Position numbers and translations under genes: made by a program. From positions 104,501 through 168,500 of the forward strand of contig CAJQUW010000576.1 in assembly GCA_907163375.1 (NCBI GenBank): a DNA stretch of 64,000 bases, read 5' to 3'. Numbering within the stretch: the first letter of the stretch is position 1; each line of letters starts with the position of its first letter. A model generated the notes under the pieces. It made no database searches. It saw only the letters and a program-made list of their open reading frames with translations, and was not told where the DNA came from. Source of the DNA: Prostheceraeus crozeri (taxonomy: Eukaryota > Platyhelminthes > Polycladida > Euryleptidae). Positions 37,827 through 49,444 of this stretch are shown here, piece after piece.

Positions 37827-39711
37827 TTAAGAATGAAAATTTGAGAAACAGTCAATATGAAGAAGGACACCACAAGTGGAGCACTTTCGTTTTGTGTTCT
37901 TTTTGCATACTTTACAACGTCCTTGTTTATCAGATGAGATAATCATGTGAAAATTGCTTGTTCTTTCAGTTTGAGAAGGGGTCCTGCTGGGTCCTGGATG
38001 TTGTAGCTTACTCGGTGTCTTTCCCATGAGTGATCGAACAATCGCCCTGTAAGACAAAAGTAGTTTTTAGTATTGGTCATTGTACGTTTATCTAGTTATG
38101 TTGATCCCTATTAATTAAACCAGGCCTTTTATAGAAGAAAATCCTTCCAGGCTTATGCATGTATATGTTATCAACGTGTGACTATTCACCCCCTACGTAG
38201 TCACAACACATGTAGGCCTACATGTATTGTTTGTTATTCTATTTATTCTTACCTCCGAAATTGAAGATGACTCATTTCTCCTTTCAAGCTACGATGAAGT
38301 CGCCATGCAGCGACGACGGCCATATTCAAAAAGTTGGCAAAAATATTCCACCACCATTTCTTATTTCTTAGCTTAGGCCGATAATCGCTGAGGAATCGAT
38401 CAAGAAGATCCACGCCGCCCATATATTGATTGTAATTATGAATCAAATGAGGGATGGGCACTGGTATGCGTTTTCTATCGGCTCTACTCCAACGACTACC
38501 ACTGTGAACGGGATTCACAGATTCGAAATTGCTGATGGCAACTACTGGACGACTGTCGTTCCACTGACAAACAACAACTTCATCGTTTGAAAATTCAATG
38601 TGACTACCTCGAGGAAGCTTCTTCATTGCCGCTTTAGACATAATTGGGCATTTTTCAATTCGAGATTCCATTGCAGTGCCTGTACAACGCAATCCGTCTT
38701 CTCTAAATTGTCTGAACGTTTTCGTTGAACAAAAGAATCTGTCCATGTAGATTATATGTTCACTTTTATTTGGAAGACACTGTGTCAATGTTTGAACTAG
38801 ACTTTGTCAGACTCTCCAAGTGGTAATTCGGAATCAATTTTCTTCCCAGTATAGATTTCGAAATCGAACGGATAACCGCATGACGAAGCCAGGACAAACA
38901 CCTTATATCCAAATTTCACCGGTTTGCCTTTGACGTACATTTTTGCATTATTTCTACCATAATACGGTATCATCTGTTCATCCAGACTCAATTTGCTTGA
39001 AAAGAATCCGAATTGCTGAATATTTTTTCGAAATATCTCTAAAAATGGCCTTAATTTTGCCATCTTGTCATCATTGCCAAGGGACGCGTTGTTAGCTAAA
39101 TGGAAAAAACGCTTGATCTCTTTAAAGCGATTTTTTGACATTTTTTCGGAGACAAATGATACTCCTACATCTTCGTCCGTACTCCAGTATAGATGTTCTT
39201 GTGGTAAACTGTGATAGCCACTGAGGAGAATAATTCCGAAGAAAGTCTCAATTTCATTTTCACTTATATGAAATCCATGCTGTAAGTGTTGGTGGGCATA
39301 CAAATTCGTCTGTGTGCTGCAGAGATCTATAACGGTCGGATCAAAGAATAATCTAAATAATTCAATTGGATTTTTATCCAGCAGTGGGAAACTTTCGTCA
39401 ATGGGCGTCACTTCAGCTTCTGGTAACGAATTACGAAAATCAGAGCTTTTCTCCCAATGATGCGATACTTTCCTACGCTTTGGTTGTGGCATTGAGCATT
39501 CTCCATCGTCCGACCGTTGATGGATTTCAACCAAACCTGGTACATCTTTGATGTCAGATGGTAATAAATCATCCTCTGCTATGTCATATTCATCGGAGAT
39601 ATATTGTGAGGACTCAGGTGGCAAAATTACCAAATCAATATCAGATTCTTCGTCAGAATTTTCGATCAATAGCTGTGCAGCTTCTTCGACTGAAAATATT
39701 TTCTTTGGCAT
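37827..39711 (-). pseudogene. piggyBac transposase, one intron, one frameshift
   Basis: The start is taken at 39711 (MPKKIFSVEEAAQ), because the codons upstream of it end in a likely 3' splice site (tttttttcag/acgg). The first part (to about 38800) has the acidic N-terminus and the DDE region with SLDEQMIPYYG (first Asp). After a one-base frameshift at about 38800 come MDRFFCST (second Asp region), GIRC-like and KCP motifs, SRWSRADRK, and QYMGGVDLLDRF (third Asp). A GT-AG intron (about 38251 to 38048, donor GTAAGA, acceptor cttacag) leads to a last exon with the Cys-rich ring CKVCKKNTKRKCSTC ending in CFSNFH. It performs cut-and-paste at TTAA. Only the frameshift argues that this copy is dead. 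It may be a recent loss or a sequencing indel. Confidence 0.9.
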
Positions 39712-39848
39712 CCGTCTGAAAAAAAGATAGACTAGAATTATATCAGTACTCAATTAAGAAAATAAGTAAGTACTAACAATTGATAAGTAAGACGAGGGTG
39801 AAATTGGTTCCAATTAAGTAGGTTCCTACTGTGCACGTATTAGTAAAG

Positions 39849-39930
39849 TACCCTAGCGCAGTAGTTAGAGGTGCAAATATCTCTACCTCAGGGCCAGGAG
39901 ACAGGGTTCAAATCCCTACGGGGGTAAACT
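39849..39930 (+). other. tRNA-like sequence (tRNA pseudogene or SINE head)
   Basis: A 78-nt stretch has an A-box-like tagcgcagtagttagagg, a B-box ggttcaaatcc within a good T-arm (aggg/ccct), complementary ends (taccct/gggta), and a run of seven T just after it (about 39929-39937), as for RNA polymerase III termination. The anticodon arm pairs poorly and has no U33 equivalent, so it is not a functional tRNA by eye. Confidence 0.4.
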
Positions 39931-40608
39931 TTTTTTGCTACAATAAAATTCAATAAAAATGCAATATGAAACAATTGATTAGTATCAGCTTAGAAAGTCT
40001 ACTTAGCGTAGCCCTTTTTGTGTAAGTACTATCTGAGGCGATCCGACTAACTTGAAATTCGTGCTTGTAAGTTAAAATTACAAGTTATACAATTACTACA
40101 CGAATGTGTTGCATAACTTACTATGATAAGCATCCAGATTTGACATTGGCTATTTAGCGTATTATGTAAAATGTAACACCCTAAGTGTCCAATGTTCCAT
40201 TACTGGAACATTGAAAATACATGCAGTGTCCAATGTTCCAGAAATGGAACAACATTTCTAAAACTCAATATGAACGCAGAAAAGCAACGATAAATGAAAT
40301 AATTATATTGTACGTCACCAGACTAATGCAGAGATTGTAATCCGAGAAAAGTTTGACTTACCTTATTTTTTTATGGACAGGAGTGAGAAAACAAGATTCA
40401 GTGATGAATTGTGAAAATTTCCTAAATTTCAAATTTCTCTGGACAGAACCCAATTAAAACAAAATGCTTTACCAGGCATTGTTGAATTTATTTACATCAG
40501 GCTTCTAATATCTGCATGCTTAAATGATACTTATAAATATTTCTTATGCTTATAATTGTGATTCAAAAAATTGTTCCATAAGTGGAACATTGGGCGGTAA
40601 TGGGTTAA

Positions 40609-42180
40609 TCAATGCAACATTACACGAGAGCTAACTGCAAATGCGTTTATTTATTAACCGAGTTCTACTGCGATAATAAACCCCAAAATGCTAAAAGCGC
40701 ATTAGCGATCTTCAAACACACCTTTTTTAATAAGTGTACAAATGACTTTGCATCCTTTTGTATTTTTGTTGATCATTTCTGTAAGCAGAGAAGCAATTCG
40801 TAACTTCCAAGATGACTGGAAGTACGAGTACAACTCAAGATTTGTCGTTTTTCTGATGTTGGTGACAATCTGCAAATTGTTAATGATAAGAAACTCGTGC
40901 GCGAATTTAGGAAGAAAATGTCAGTAGCTCTTGGACTACTTCCTTTTCTCCTTCTCTTCGAATTCGAGAAGTTGCTACCTCTCTTTCTTTCCTCTCCTCT
41001 TTATCTATTAATTCGCGCGCGTGCTCTCTCTCCCTCTCTCTCTCTCTCTCCCTTCTCTCTCTCTCTCCCCCCCTCTCTCTCTCTCTCCCTTCTGAATAAA
41101 ATACGTCATTCAGCGGAGTCATTCAATCATTCGATGTCTTCGCAAGTCGACTATCAAAGTGAAATATGGACGAGAATGAAGTCTTTTCGTGAAGTCTAAT
41201 CAAAAACAATCGTTTCTTGTTTGATGGAAAGATAAAACGCACAAATGCTTGTTAAAGTATTTCATTAAACTGAAGTGTCTAGGAAATGGTGTTCTTTGTC
41301 AGTAAAAGCAATTGATACATTGATACGATAGTGTCTGTCCGGTCAAGCAGAAAATTTGTTTTCATATGAATTTCTAGCCCATTTTCTTTGGCACTTGCTA
41401 CTATTAATGAAAATCGTCGGTGAGAATGAACCCGAATGGTGACTGGATTTGTCAGCATCTCGTGGTCTGAAGAGATGTTTTCCATCTTAAGTGAAGTGAA
41501 ACTTTCTTATGGAGGCTTCTGTCTAATAGACGCCAAAAAGAAATGAGATGCCGCCGATAAGCAACGCATTTTTGTCGATGCGAGGTTATCTTTCTCAAAA
41601 TACTATCCACTAAATATTTTACTTCTTTCTTAAATTGCGATTAATTGTATAATACTACAAATAATAAAAGTAGTAAAAAATGCACTGAAAACTATGATAG
41701 CGACATCGATTATTAGAAAGATGCCGATCGGAAAACAACAAATTTCACTGTCATTTAATGTCAGGATGCCTGACAAATCCTCAGATAGCCAAGTCCATTT
41801 CTTCTATGAGCATAGCCAATCGGTGGACATTTTAGCCACTTATAAATCTATATCTGTAAAACTGCTTACATACTAATATATGCTTATATTACTAACTTAT
41901 ATTCTAAAAAAATAGTAATCTGAAATTTAATATTTGATATTCAAAAGTACGAGCACTAGATCCAAAAAATATGTTGTTGTCATTACACGATCGCGAAATG
42001 AATATTAAAATGCAATCTGTCACAATGTTTTTACAACACTTATTAACGTAAATATTTTCCTATTCTCAGTTCCTCTTCAAACGTAGAAATCATTAAGTCT
42101 CATCGAAATTCGTGGATATATATAGAGAAACATTTGTTGATTCCTTGAGTCAATGTCAGCTATTCGAATAACAATAGTTT
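40609..42180. other. Intergenic sequence with a CT microsatellite
   Basis: No gene recognised. A (CT)n/C-rich tract occupies about 41023-41090. The open frames over it are low-complexity artefacts. Confidence 0.5.
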
Positions 42181-42411
42181 CTCGAGGTTGCCATTAGTTA
42201 CTCAAGGCTGCCATTGCTCCAGGTTTCCATTAGTTACTCAAGGTTGCCATTAGTTACTCAAGGTTTCCATTAGTTGCTCAAGGTTGCCATTAGTTACTCA
42301 AGGTTTCCATTAGTTGCTCAAGGTTGCCATTAGTTGCTCGAGGTTACCATTAGTTGCTCGAGGTTACCATTAGTTGTTCGAGGTTACCATTAGTTAGTCG
42401 AGGTTGCCATT
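42181..42411. repeat. 20-bp minisatellite (about 11 copies)
   Basis: Tandem copies of ctcaaggttgccattagtta with variation at two or three sites per unit (ctcga for ctcaa, tttcc for ttgcc). It ends precisely where the LINE 3' tail begins. Confidence 0.92.
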
Positions 42412-44480
42412 GATAATAATAATAATATCGTTTATTTGGTATTGCCTCAAGAATAGGAATCGTGAGGCCATAATTAAACAGTATAAAGTCAAAGGCACAG
42501 CATTGCAAACAAATAACAAATAAAGACGAATTTTAACAATGAAGGGGTGGTCGTGCGTAAGATCTTGTTCATACACTGAAACCACTGTTGAGCAGTCGTG
42601 AAATGAAAACCACAAAGCAGTTACTACGAAGATCAGTGTTGCAAACAGGGATCTCATATTTGCCTGAAACAGTCAGAACACGAGGTGCCATATGCTTTAG
42701 GGGATGAGATGGATTATGTACCAAAGATTCAAACATCTTGACTCCATGAATAACCCGACGATATTGAAGAGGAACGAATGATGAGCACAAACATCCGGAA
42801 GTCCCACAAACTATTGCATGGAGTCGACTTTGTATTTTCTCTAGTGCATGAACATGGCGCTTAGGCAGACTTACGAAGACCGGAGAGCAGTATTCCAGGA
42901 TTGAGCGCACGTAGCTGAAATATACTTCACAAAGCTGATGCTTGGTCATGAAAGGCTTGAGCTGACGCAGAAGGTAGGTTTTTGATGATGCCTTCTTGCA
43001 CAGTATTTCAATGTGTTTATTCCAGTTTAACTTTGAGTCGACGGTGATGCCCAGGAACCGAATGTTATCACACTCAGTGATACCAGATAAGCAAAGGTTT
43101 GAATGATCGAGCGCCTTATTCTGTGTGATGAATAATTGATGACATTTTTCAGTTTTTATAACCATTTTATTCTCCATGGTCCATTTCTCAATACTTTCCA
43201 AGATTGACGAAAGAGGACTGACAGAACAGCCTTTGTCAATGGCGGATTATAATGTCACATCGTCTGCATAACTCATCAGCAGCGTTTCCTCACTCGCGGG
43301 GAAACATGCATCAAGGTCGGAAACATAGAAGGAGAATAAAATCGGCCCAATTGATGAACCTTGAGGTATTCCACTGGATACAGCCTTAACACTGCTGAAG
43401 TCATTCATCCATCTGACACGCTGGGATCTCCTCTGCAGGCAATTGCTCACAAAAGCAGAAAAGAATGAATCCACTTTTCTTAGCTGAAGTTTTTGTAGCA
43501 GAATGTTGTGAGAAAGCTTGTCAAAGCCTTTTTCAAAGTCGATGGTGAACAGATGACAGCAGCTTACTTCTTTCTTTTGGAGGCTTTTTGTCACGAAATC
43601 CCCAAGATGGAGTAATGCGCACGTCGTCGAACTTCTCGGTCAATAGCCGTATTGAGACCTTCCGAAAAATGCAAGGATGTCACTTTTGTAATAGGACAAG
43701 AGTAGTCGCTCAAAAAATCGCTCCGGAACAGGTAGTTGGGATATTGGTCTGGTATTATAGATATTTGGAGGCTTCGATTTTGGCAATGGAATCAGATCGG
43801 CAAGTTTCCACATTGTTGGTATATCCGCGGCTTCTAGGCACAAGTTGAATAGAATACACAGTGGCTCACATAAATACTCAGCCAACTTTGACCACAGAAT
43901 GGAAGGGATCTGATCAGATCCTATCGCCTTCTTTGGATTTACATTGGACAACATACTGTAGACCTCGGAAATGGTGAATTCAAACGGAGTGGATGGAATG
44001 AAGTGTTGCCACGAATGATTGGTTGGGCGATTGGGTCAGCAATAAGATTTCCAGAATAATAGTCATTCAGTGTTTCGAGAATATCAGCTAGACTCATCTT
44101 TGGGTCAGTATTAGGCAGCCAATTTTTCATTGCAGAGGTTCCAGTGACAGACTTGTAGACGTCCCAGATTGAGCGATTCTGATTCCTCATTTTAGTACCC
44201 CATTCACACTTTGCTCTATGAATTTCTTTTCTCACTTTATCTTTGAAATGATTGTAGAGGATCCAGTCTTTGCTCCTGTATGCCTTATAGCGCTTGTTTA
44301 TTAGCACTTTAATGGACATAAACATCCACGCCTTCGTCACTCGGCCACACTTCACGATATCGACTGGAACGAATGTCAAATTTTGTCGAAGTATCGAATA
44401 AAATCTTTCACAAGCCTTATTGAGATCGTCACAATTCAATGCCGCACCCCACGAGATGTTCTTCAAGAATGAGGCTGTGA
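42412..44480 (-). mobile_element. 5'-truncated CR1/Jockey-superfamily LINE
   Basis: Minus-strand non-LTR retrotransposon whose 3' end is a short (ATT)n tail next to ccaaataaacgat. The coding part starts after the endonuclease domain, so the element is 5'-truncated at about 44480. Confidence 0.85.
42569..44466 (-). pseudogene. LINE ORF2 reverse transcriptase, frameshifted
   Basis: Four consecutive frame segments (44466-43939, 43954-43640, 43594-43247, 43201-42569) read in order along one reverse transcriptase. They show KKAIGSDQIPSILWSKLAEYL (finger), TIDFEKGFDKLSHNILL (first catalytic Asp), SGIPQGSSIGPILFSF, and MSYADDVTL (the YADD box). They finish with a C-terminal segment containing SKLNWNKHI, RSILEYCSPVF and KIQSRL, typical of CR1- and Jockey-like LINEs. 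Each junction is a small indel, so the copy is dead. Confidence 0.88.
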
Positions 44481-45190
44481 CTTCCTAAGATCCATAACAG
44501 GAAAGCACGAATTTGAGTAGACAATGTCACAGGACGAAGGGATTAATTACTCAATTATAATAACTTAATTACTCAAGAGTAGTAAGCAAAACTCCACTTC
44601 TGGACCGCGCAAGATGGCCGCCATCGCTGCGTCCCCCCCCCTGGCACGGCAGAGTGTCGTGGTCGGCCGCCGTGGTGCTTCGTGTCTGAGTCCCTCCCCC
44701 TCTGGAACGACAGAGGTTGTGGTCTGTCGTGGTGTGCCGGCCAGGTGGGTCCACGTTCACAACATGTTCGCTGACGTCCCCCCCCCCTCTGCAACGACAG
44801 AGTGTGAGACTCGGGTGAGTTGGTCCGACCGCCTGGTTGACGTGGGCGACCGCCAGGATTAGTCTTGAGGCTATAGTGTGTGATGTTTTTGGTGCAATCT
44901 GCTGAATGTTGGGTTGTAAAATGGGTTGTTTCGAGTGGAAGGAGTGGTCGGATGAGAAAACGGAGGTCAGATTCGGATTCAGCGTGAAATTCTGCATCGG
45001 TAGGGTGAGTTTCAAGGCAATCGGTGAGAAAAAATTTTCAACATTTTTCGAAAAACGACAGAGTTAGAATTTGGGACGTTTTGGTGTGTAGCGCCCAAAC
45101 GAAGCATCGGATGAGAAAACGGAGGCCAGATTCGGAATCTACGTGAAATTTTGGGTTAGGAAGGATGTTTCCAGCGAAATCGGAGAGAAA
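44481..45190. repeat. C-run-rich repeats flanking the satellite
   Basis: Short blocks of tccccccccctctg followed by gacagagtgtg/ggacagc recur (44633, 44692, 44780, 45208). A stretch around gatgagaaaacggaggtcag recurs at about 44952 and 45111. They look like degenerate relatives of the satellite that follows. Open frames here are low-complexity. Confidence 0.6.
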
Positions 45191-47270
45191 AATTTTTTTC
45201 GGCTGACGTCCCCCCCCCTCTGGACAGCTTGCTTCCAGTGGACGGATTTTGTCGTGCGATAGCTCGTTTGAAAGCTAAGAGTGAGACAAATTCAGTGAAA
45301 GAATCGGCTTGTTCCTATCTGTCTTCGTTCAAAAGTTAGAGCGGTTACAAGATTTTAGGTCGGAGCTCGCTCACCTGAAAAAATCCTAAGTGTCAGAGTG
45401 ACTTTGTATGGGTAAAATTTTGAAAATTTTCCAAAGTGTGGAATTTCGACCTGGGACCGTCACCAAAACATTTTTTATCAAATTTCACTGACCCCCCCCC
45501 CCGACAGCAATCTTCTAACTTTGGTTCTAGTGGACGGATTTTGTCTTACAGCTACTCGTTTGAAAGAGGAGAAAAAACTGCTCGACAACATTTTTTGTTG
45601 CGAGTCAATCGGACCAGCCGTTCACAAGTTAGAGCGGTTACAAGATTTTAGGTCGGAGCTCGCTCAGCTGAAAAAATCCTAAGTGTCAGAGTGACTTTGT
45701 ATGGGTAAAATTTTGAAAATTTTCCAAAGTGTGGAATTTCGACCTGGGACCGCCACCAAAACATTTTTCATCAAATTTCACTGAACCCCCCGCCCGACAG
45801 CAATCTTCTAACTTTGGTTCTAGTGGACGGATTTTGTCTTACAGCTACTCGTTTGAAAGAGGAGAAAAAACTGCTCGACAACATTTTTTGTTGCGAGTCA
45901 ATCGGACCAGCCGTTCACAAGTTAGAGCGGTTACAAGATTTTAGGTCGGAGCTCGCTCACCTGAAAAAATCCTAAGTGTCAGAGTGGCTTTGTATGGGTA
46001 AAATTTTGAAAATTTTCCAAAGTGTGGAATTTCGACCTGGGACCGCCACCAAAACATTTTTCATCAAATTTCACTGACCTCCCCCCCCTCTGGACAGCTA
46101 GCTTCTATCTTGGCTTCTAGTGGACGGATTTTGTCGTGCAATAGCTCGTTTGAAAGCTAAGAGTGAGACAAATTCAGTGAAAGAATCGGCTTGTTCCTAT
46201 CTGTCTTCGTTCAAAAGTTAGAGCGGTTACAAGATTTTAGGTCGGAGCTCGCTCACCTGAAAAAATCCTAAGTGTCAGAGTGACTTTGTATGGGTAAAAT
46301 TTTGAAAATTTTCCAAAGTGTGGAATTTCGACCTGGGACCGCCACCAAAACATTTTTCATCAAATTTCACTGACCCCCCCCCCCCCGACAGCAATCTTCT
46401 AACTTTGGTTCTAGTGGACGGATTTTGTCTTACAGCTACTCGTTTGAAAGAGGAGAAAAAACTGCTCGACAACATTTTTTGTTGCGAGTCAATCGGACCA
46501 GCCGTTCACAAGTTAGAGCGGTTACAAGATTTTAGGTCGGAGCTCGCTCACCTGAAAAAATCCTAAGTGTCAGAGTGGCTTTGTATGGGTAAAATTTTGA
46601 AAATTTTCCAAAGTGTGGAATTTCGACCTGGGACCGCCACCAAAACATTTTTCATCAAATTTCACTGACCTCCCCCCCCCTCTGGACAGCTAGCTTCTAT
46701 CTTGGCTTCTAGTGGACGGATTTTGTCGTGCAATAGCTCGTTTGAAAGCTAAGAGTGAGACAAATTCAGTGAAAGAATCGGCTTGTTCCTATCTGTCTTC
46801 GTTCAAAAGTTAGAGCGGTTACAAGATTTTAGGTCGGAGCTCGCTCACCTGAAAAAATCCTAAGTGTCAGAGTGACTTTGTATGGGTAAAATTTTGAAAA
46901 TTTTCCAAAGTGTGGAATTTCGACCTGGGACCGTCACCAAAACATTTTTCATCAAATTTTGAAATTTCACTGACGTCCCCCCCCTCTGGACAGCTTGCTT
47001 CGATTTTGGCTTCCAGTGGACGGATTTTGTCGTGCGATAGCTCGTTTGAAAGCTAAGAGTGAGACAAATTCAGTGAAAGAATCGGCCTGTTCCTATCTGT
47101 CTTCGTTCAAAAGTTAGAGCGGTTACAAGATTTTAGGTCGGAGCTCGCTCACCTGAAAAAATCCTAAGTGTCAGAGTGACTTTGTATGGGTAAAATTTTG
47201 AAAATTTTCCAAAGTGTGGAATTTCGACCTGGGACCGTCACCAAAACATTTTTCATCAAATTTCTCTGAA
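45190..47270. repeat. Satellite array, monomers of about 293-304 bp
   Basis: The marker cctaagtgtcagagtg recurs at 45385, 45678, 45971, 46267, 46562, 46859 and 47163. Two monomer types share one half and differ in the other. Type A has gacagcaatcttctaac and cgacaacattttttgttgc. Type B has ctctggacagct and gagtgagacaaattcag. The order is B A A B A B B. Every monomer carries a C run of 7-12. Confidence 0.93.
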
Positions 47271-47395
47271 CGAGGGGGGGGAGGTCAGTGAAATTTGATG
47301 AAAAATGTTTTGGTGGCGGTCCCAGGTTGAAATTCGGAAGTTTTAAATTTTTCAAAATTTTCACCACACTGGAGCTCTCACACTTAGGAATTTTT
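47271..47395. repeat. Inverted partial satellite monomer (fold-back)
   Basis: From about 47278 the sequence is a diverged reverse complement of the monomer end just before it (gtcagtgaaatttgatgaaa, aaaatgttttggtggcggtc). The array therefore terminates in a hairpin-like inversion. Confidence 0.8.
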
Positions 47396-47570
47396 TCACT
47401 TGTGGCATGTTACATGGACATGTGCTGGCGGACCAACTTCCCGTGGTCATATGAGAATGGTTTAGGTGTCATATTGTAAAGAATGATCAGACAAATCGTT
47501 TGCAACAAACCGCATGTCGCTACGATGAATACTTTCGGAGATAGAGCCATTTTAAGTTTTCTTCCGAGCA

Positions 47571-47605
47571 TATATAAACCCCCGACAACGTAAGTCTGAT
47601 CACTT
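47571..47605 (+). promoter_or_regulatory. TATA promoter of the coiled-coil gene
   Basis: TATATAA at 47571-47577 is followed about 30 bp downstream by TCACTTCATC (initiator-like A near 47602). The first exon then runs to a splice donor (GAG/GTAAGC) at 47620. Confidence 0.65.
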
Positions 47606-48166
47606 CATCGAAAGACGAGGTAAGCGACGGTCGTCGCTCTGAGCTCCCGATATCGGGTGCAAAGGACTCTATCTTTTGAAGTAGGCAAGCTATCTTGCTA
47701 CTTCAAAGTTTGTATGATAGAGTTTGATAGTGTCTTTACTACTGATAAAATTTTTTAAAAGTAGTATGAGTAGTAAAATGCGGAATTTTTTAAAAATTCT
47801 TAATTTTCAGTTTTTTCAAAGTTTTAACATATAGACTAAGGTTTTCAAGTATCCTGAGTTCAAATCTGCTACCAGATTTGAAATTTAACTAAGTCTAAGG
47901 CAGCTTTGAGGGGTTAGATCCCAGCTACTGATCACTACCTTTGACTCGGCGTTCCTGTTACCACTTCGGGGCAGTGACAATGATGTCTTCAGCTGTAAAG
48001 AGCGGGTATCGGGGAAGATCTCTCACTTCCCTAGTGATCGGTACAAGGCCTTCGGGCTGTCGACGGGATCGAGTGCCACTCACTACACTCTTTAGGAATA
48101 TGACTGTACTACATGATTCCAAACTTAAACAAATTTCATTATCTTACAGCTAACGATAAATCAGGC

Positions 48167-49345
48167 ATGGCAAACGATAGAAACAGAAAGTATCATATCA
48201 AAATGTGTGTGTGCGGTCGTATAAATCGCAGTGCGGACGCCAAGGCTCACGTCAAGAAGGCGGGCACCGGCCACATGATTATCTTGAATAGGGTTGCGTG
48301 CGTGAAGTGTAGAGTGCTGAAGGGTGATGAGGATGAGGCGCGTTTCTACAGAGTGCATGCTGACTGTAGTGGTGGTTTAGTGACTGATTTGAGATTTACG
48401 CAGTTGATTGTGGAAGAGAGGGAGCGAATGTTGGCGATCGAGCGAGAGGGTAAGGTTGAGAATGTTGTTGAGAATGTTGTTGAGAATGATGAGTTGGCGA
48501 GAGCGGTTGCGTCGTTGGAGGGTGAGATTGGGCGAAAGAGAGTGCTTGAGAGTGATGATGAGGATGATGTGGATTTAGATAGGGAGCGTGTGAGGAAGCG
48601 TGTGAGGAAGTTGAGCTCTTCGTCATCGGAGGTGTCAAACATCGTCATCACCGACCCCCCGAAGAGCTCATCTTCCCCAAAAGTGAAGAGTGGTGGGATT
48701 CGTGTGCAGTCGGCGAGGTGGTTGAAGGATGAAGAGAAGAGGCATGTTTCGCAGCAGATGGCGCATGATTTGTTGGTGAATAAGTATGAGAGTTTGAAGA
48801 AAGTGAAGGATGAAGTTGTGAAGGAGTTGGATGAGTTAAAAAAGAAGGAACTGAAGTCGAAGGAGGTGGCGGATGAAAACATTAGAATGAGGCGTTGTGT
48901 GACTGATTTGAAGAATAAGACGCGAGAGTTGGAAGAGAAGAATGATGAGTGTGAGAAGAGGGCGAGTGCTGCGGAGAGAAGAATGAGAGATGCAGAGGCG
49001 AAGTTTGAGGAGATGATGAAGGAGATGAGTGTGTTGAGAGCGAGGAATGTTGAGTTGGAGAGGACTGTGGCTCGGCGGGGTGATGAGAGGCAGGCGTATG
49101 AGAAGTTGGAGCGCATGAGGGATGAGTGGGAACGTGTGAATGAGGATCGTTTGTTTGAGTTTCACATCCCTATTCGGGATAATCATTTGGCCGGCGAAGT
49201 ATTGGTAAATAAAAGTCTCGACGAAAGTATAGTATGTTACAATGGTCATCCGAGCAAGAAGTGTCTGCATGCCAGCCTGAGAATGCGCGGTCACCTACAT
49301 AAATTCTCGATTCGGAAACGCGCGAGACTGCCAAAGGATGACTAA
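48167..49345 (+). CDS. Coiled-coil protein with N-terminal Cys/His cluster
   Basis: Not recognised as a known family. The start is taken at 48167 (MANDRNRKY), just inside a probable second exon. The acceptor cttacag ends at 48149 and pairs with the donor at 47620, giving a 530-bp 5'-UTR intron. The 392-residue product has a Cys/His cluster (CVCGRIN, AHVKK, CVKCRVL, HADC; residues about 14-75) that could bind zinc. A very acidic/basic charged middle includes DDEDDVDLDRERVRKRVRK and poly-Ser. A long predicted coiled coil follows (about residues 190-340), then a short tail. An intron (49350-49410, GTAAGT to ttgcag) lies 5 nt after the stop. It is G/A-rich compared with its neighbours. It could be a nuclear or structural protein. 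No function is claimed. Confidence 0.7.
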   Translation: MANDRNRKYHIKMCVCGRINRSADAKAHVKKAGTGHMIILNRVACVKCRVLKGDEDEARFYRVHADCSGGLVTDLRFTQLIVEERERMLAIEREGKVENVVENVVENDELARAVASLEGEIGRKRVLESDDEDDVDLDRERVRKRVRKLSSSSSEVSNIVITDPPKSSSSPKVKSGGIRVQSARWLKDEEKRHVSQQMAHDLLVNKYESLKKVKDEVVKELDELKKKELKSKEVADENIRMRRCVTDLKNKTRELEEKNDECEKRASAAERRMRDAEAKFEEMMKEMSVLRARNVELERTVARRGDERQAYEKLERMRDEWERVNEDRLFEFHIPIRDNHLAGEVLVNKSLDESIVCYNGHPSKKCLHASLRMRGHLHKFSIRKRARLPKDD

Positions 49346-49444
49346 CTTGGTAAGTGAAAAAGTAAATAAGATAGTATATCCTATTCTAATACATATCATT
49401 TTCATTGCAGATCTTTGCCCGCCTTCACCACCCCATCACGTCAC

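Larger units (their letters stand above)
37651..40604. mobile_element. piggyBac element (2.95 kb) with TTAA duplications
   Basis: TTAA at 37647-37650 and 40605-40608 flank inverted tips CCCATTACTGCCCA and CCCATTACCGCCCA. The transposase gene runs on the minus strand. Inside both ends lie copies of the palindrome tgttccataagtggaaca and variants (about 37786, 40195, 40229 and 40572), a likely set of subterminal binding sites. A tRNA-like sequence sits upstream of the transposase. Confidence 0.93.

Noticed and set aside
40897-41122. Frames over the CT tract
   Set aside because: Leu/Ser and Arg/Glu repeats come from a microsatellite, not a gene.
44569-45015. Minus-strand frame of 148 codons with Gly/Arg repeats
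   Set aside because: Lies in the C-run repeats beside the satellite. Its content is low-complexity and repeated, and there is no start or splice context.
45436-46566. Repeated plus-strand frames of 71-82 codons
   Set aside because: The same frame recurs in each type A satellite monomer and is a property of the repeat.
48346-49294. Long minus-strand frames opposite the coiled-coil gene
   Set aside because: Shadow frames. The Ser/Phe- and His/Leu-rich content mirrors the Glu/Lys-rich coding strand.
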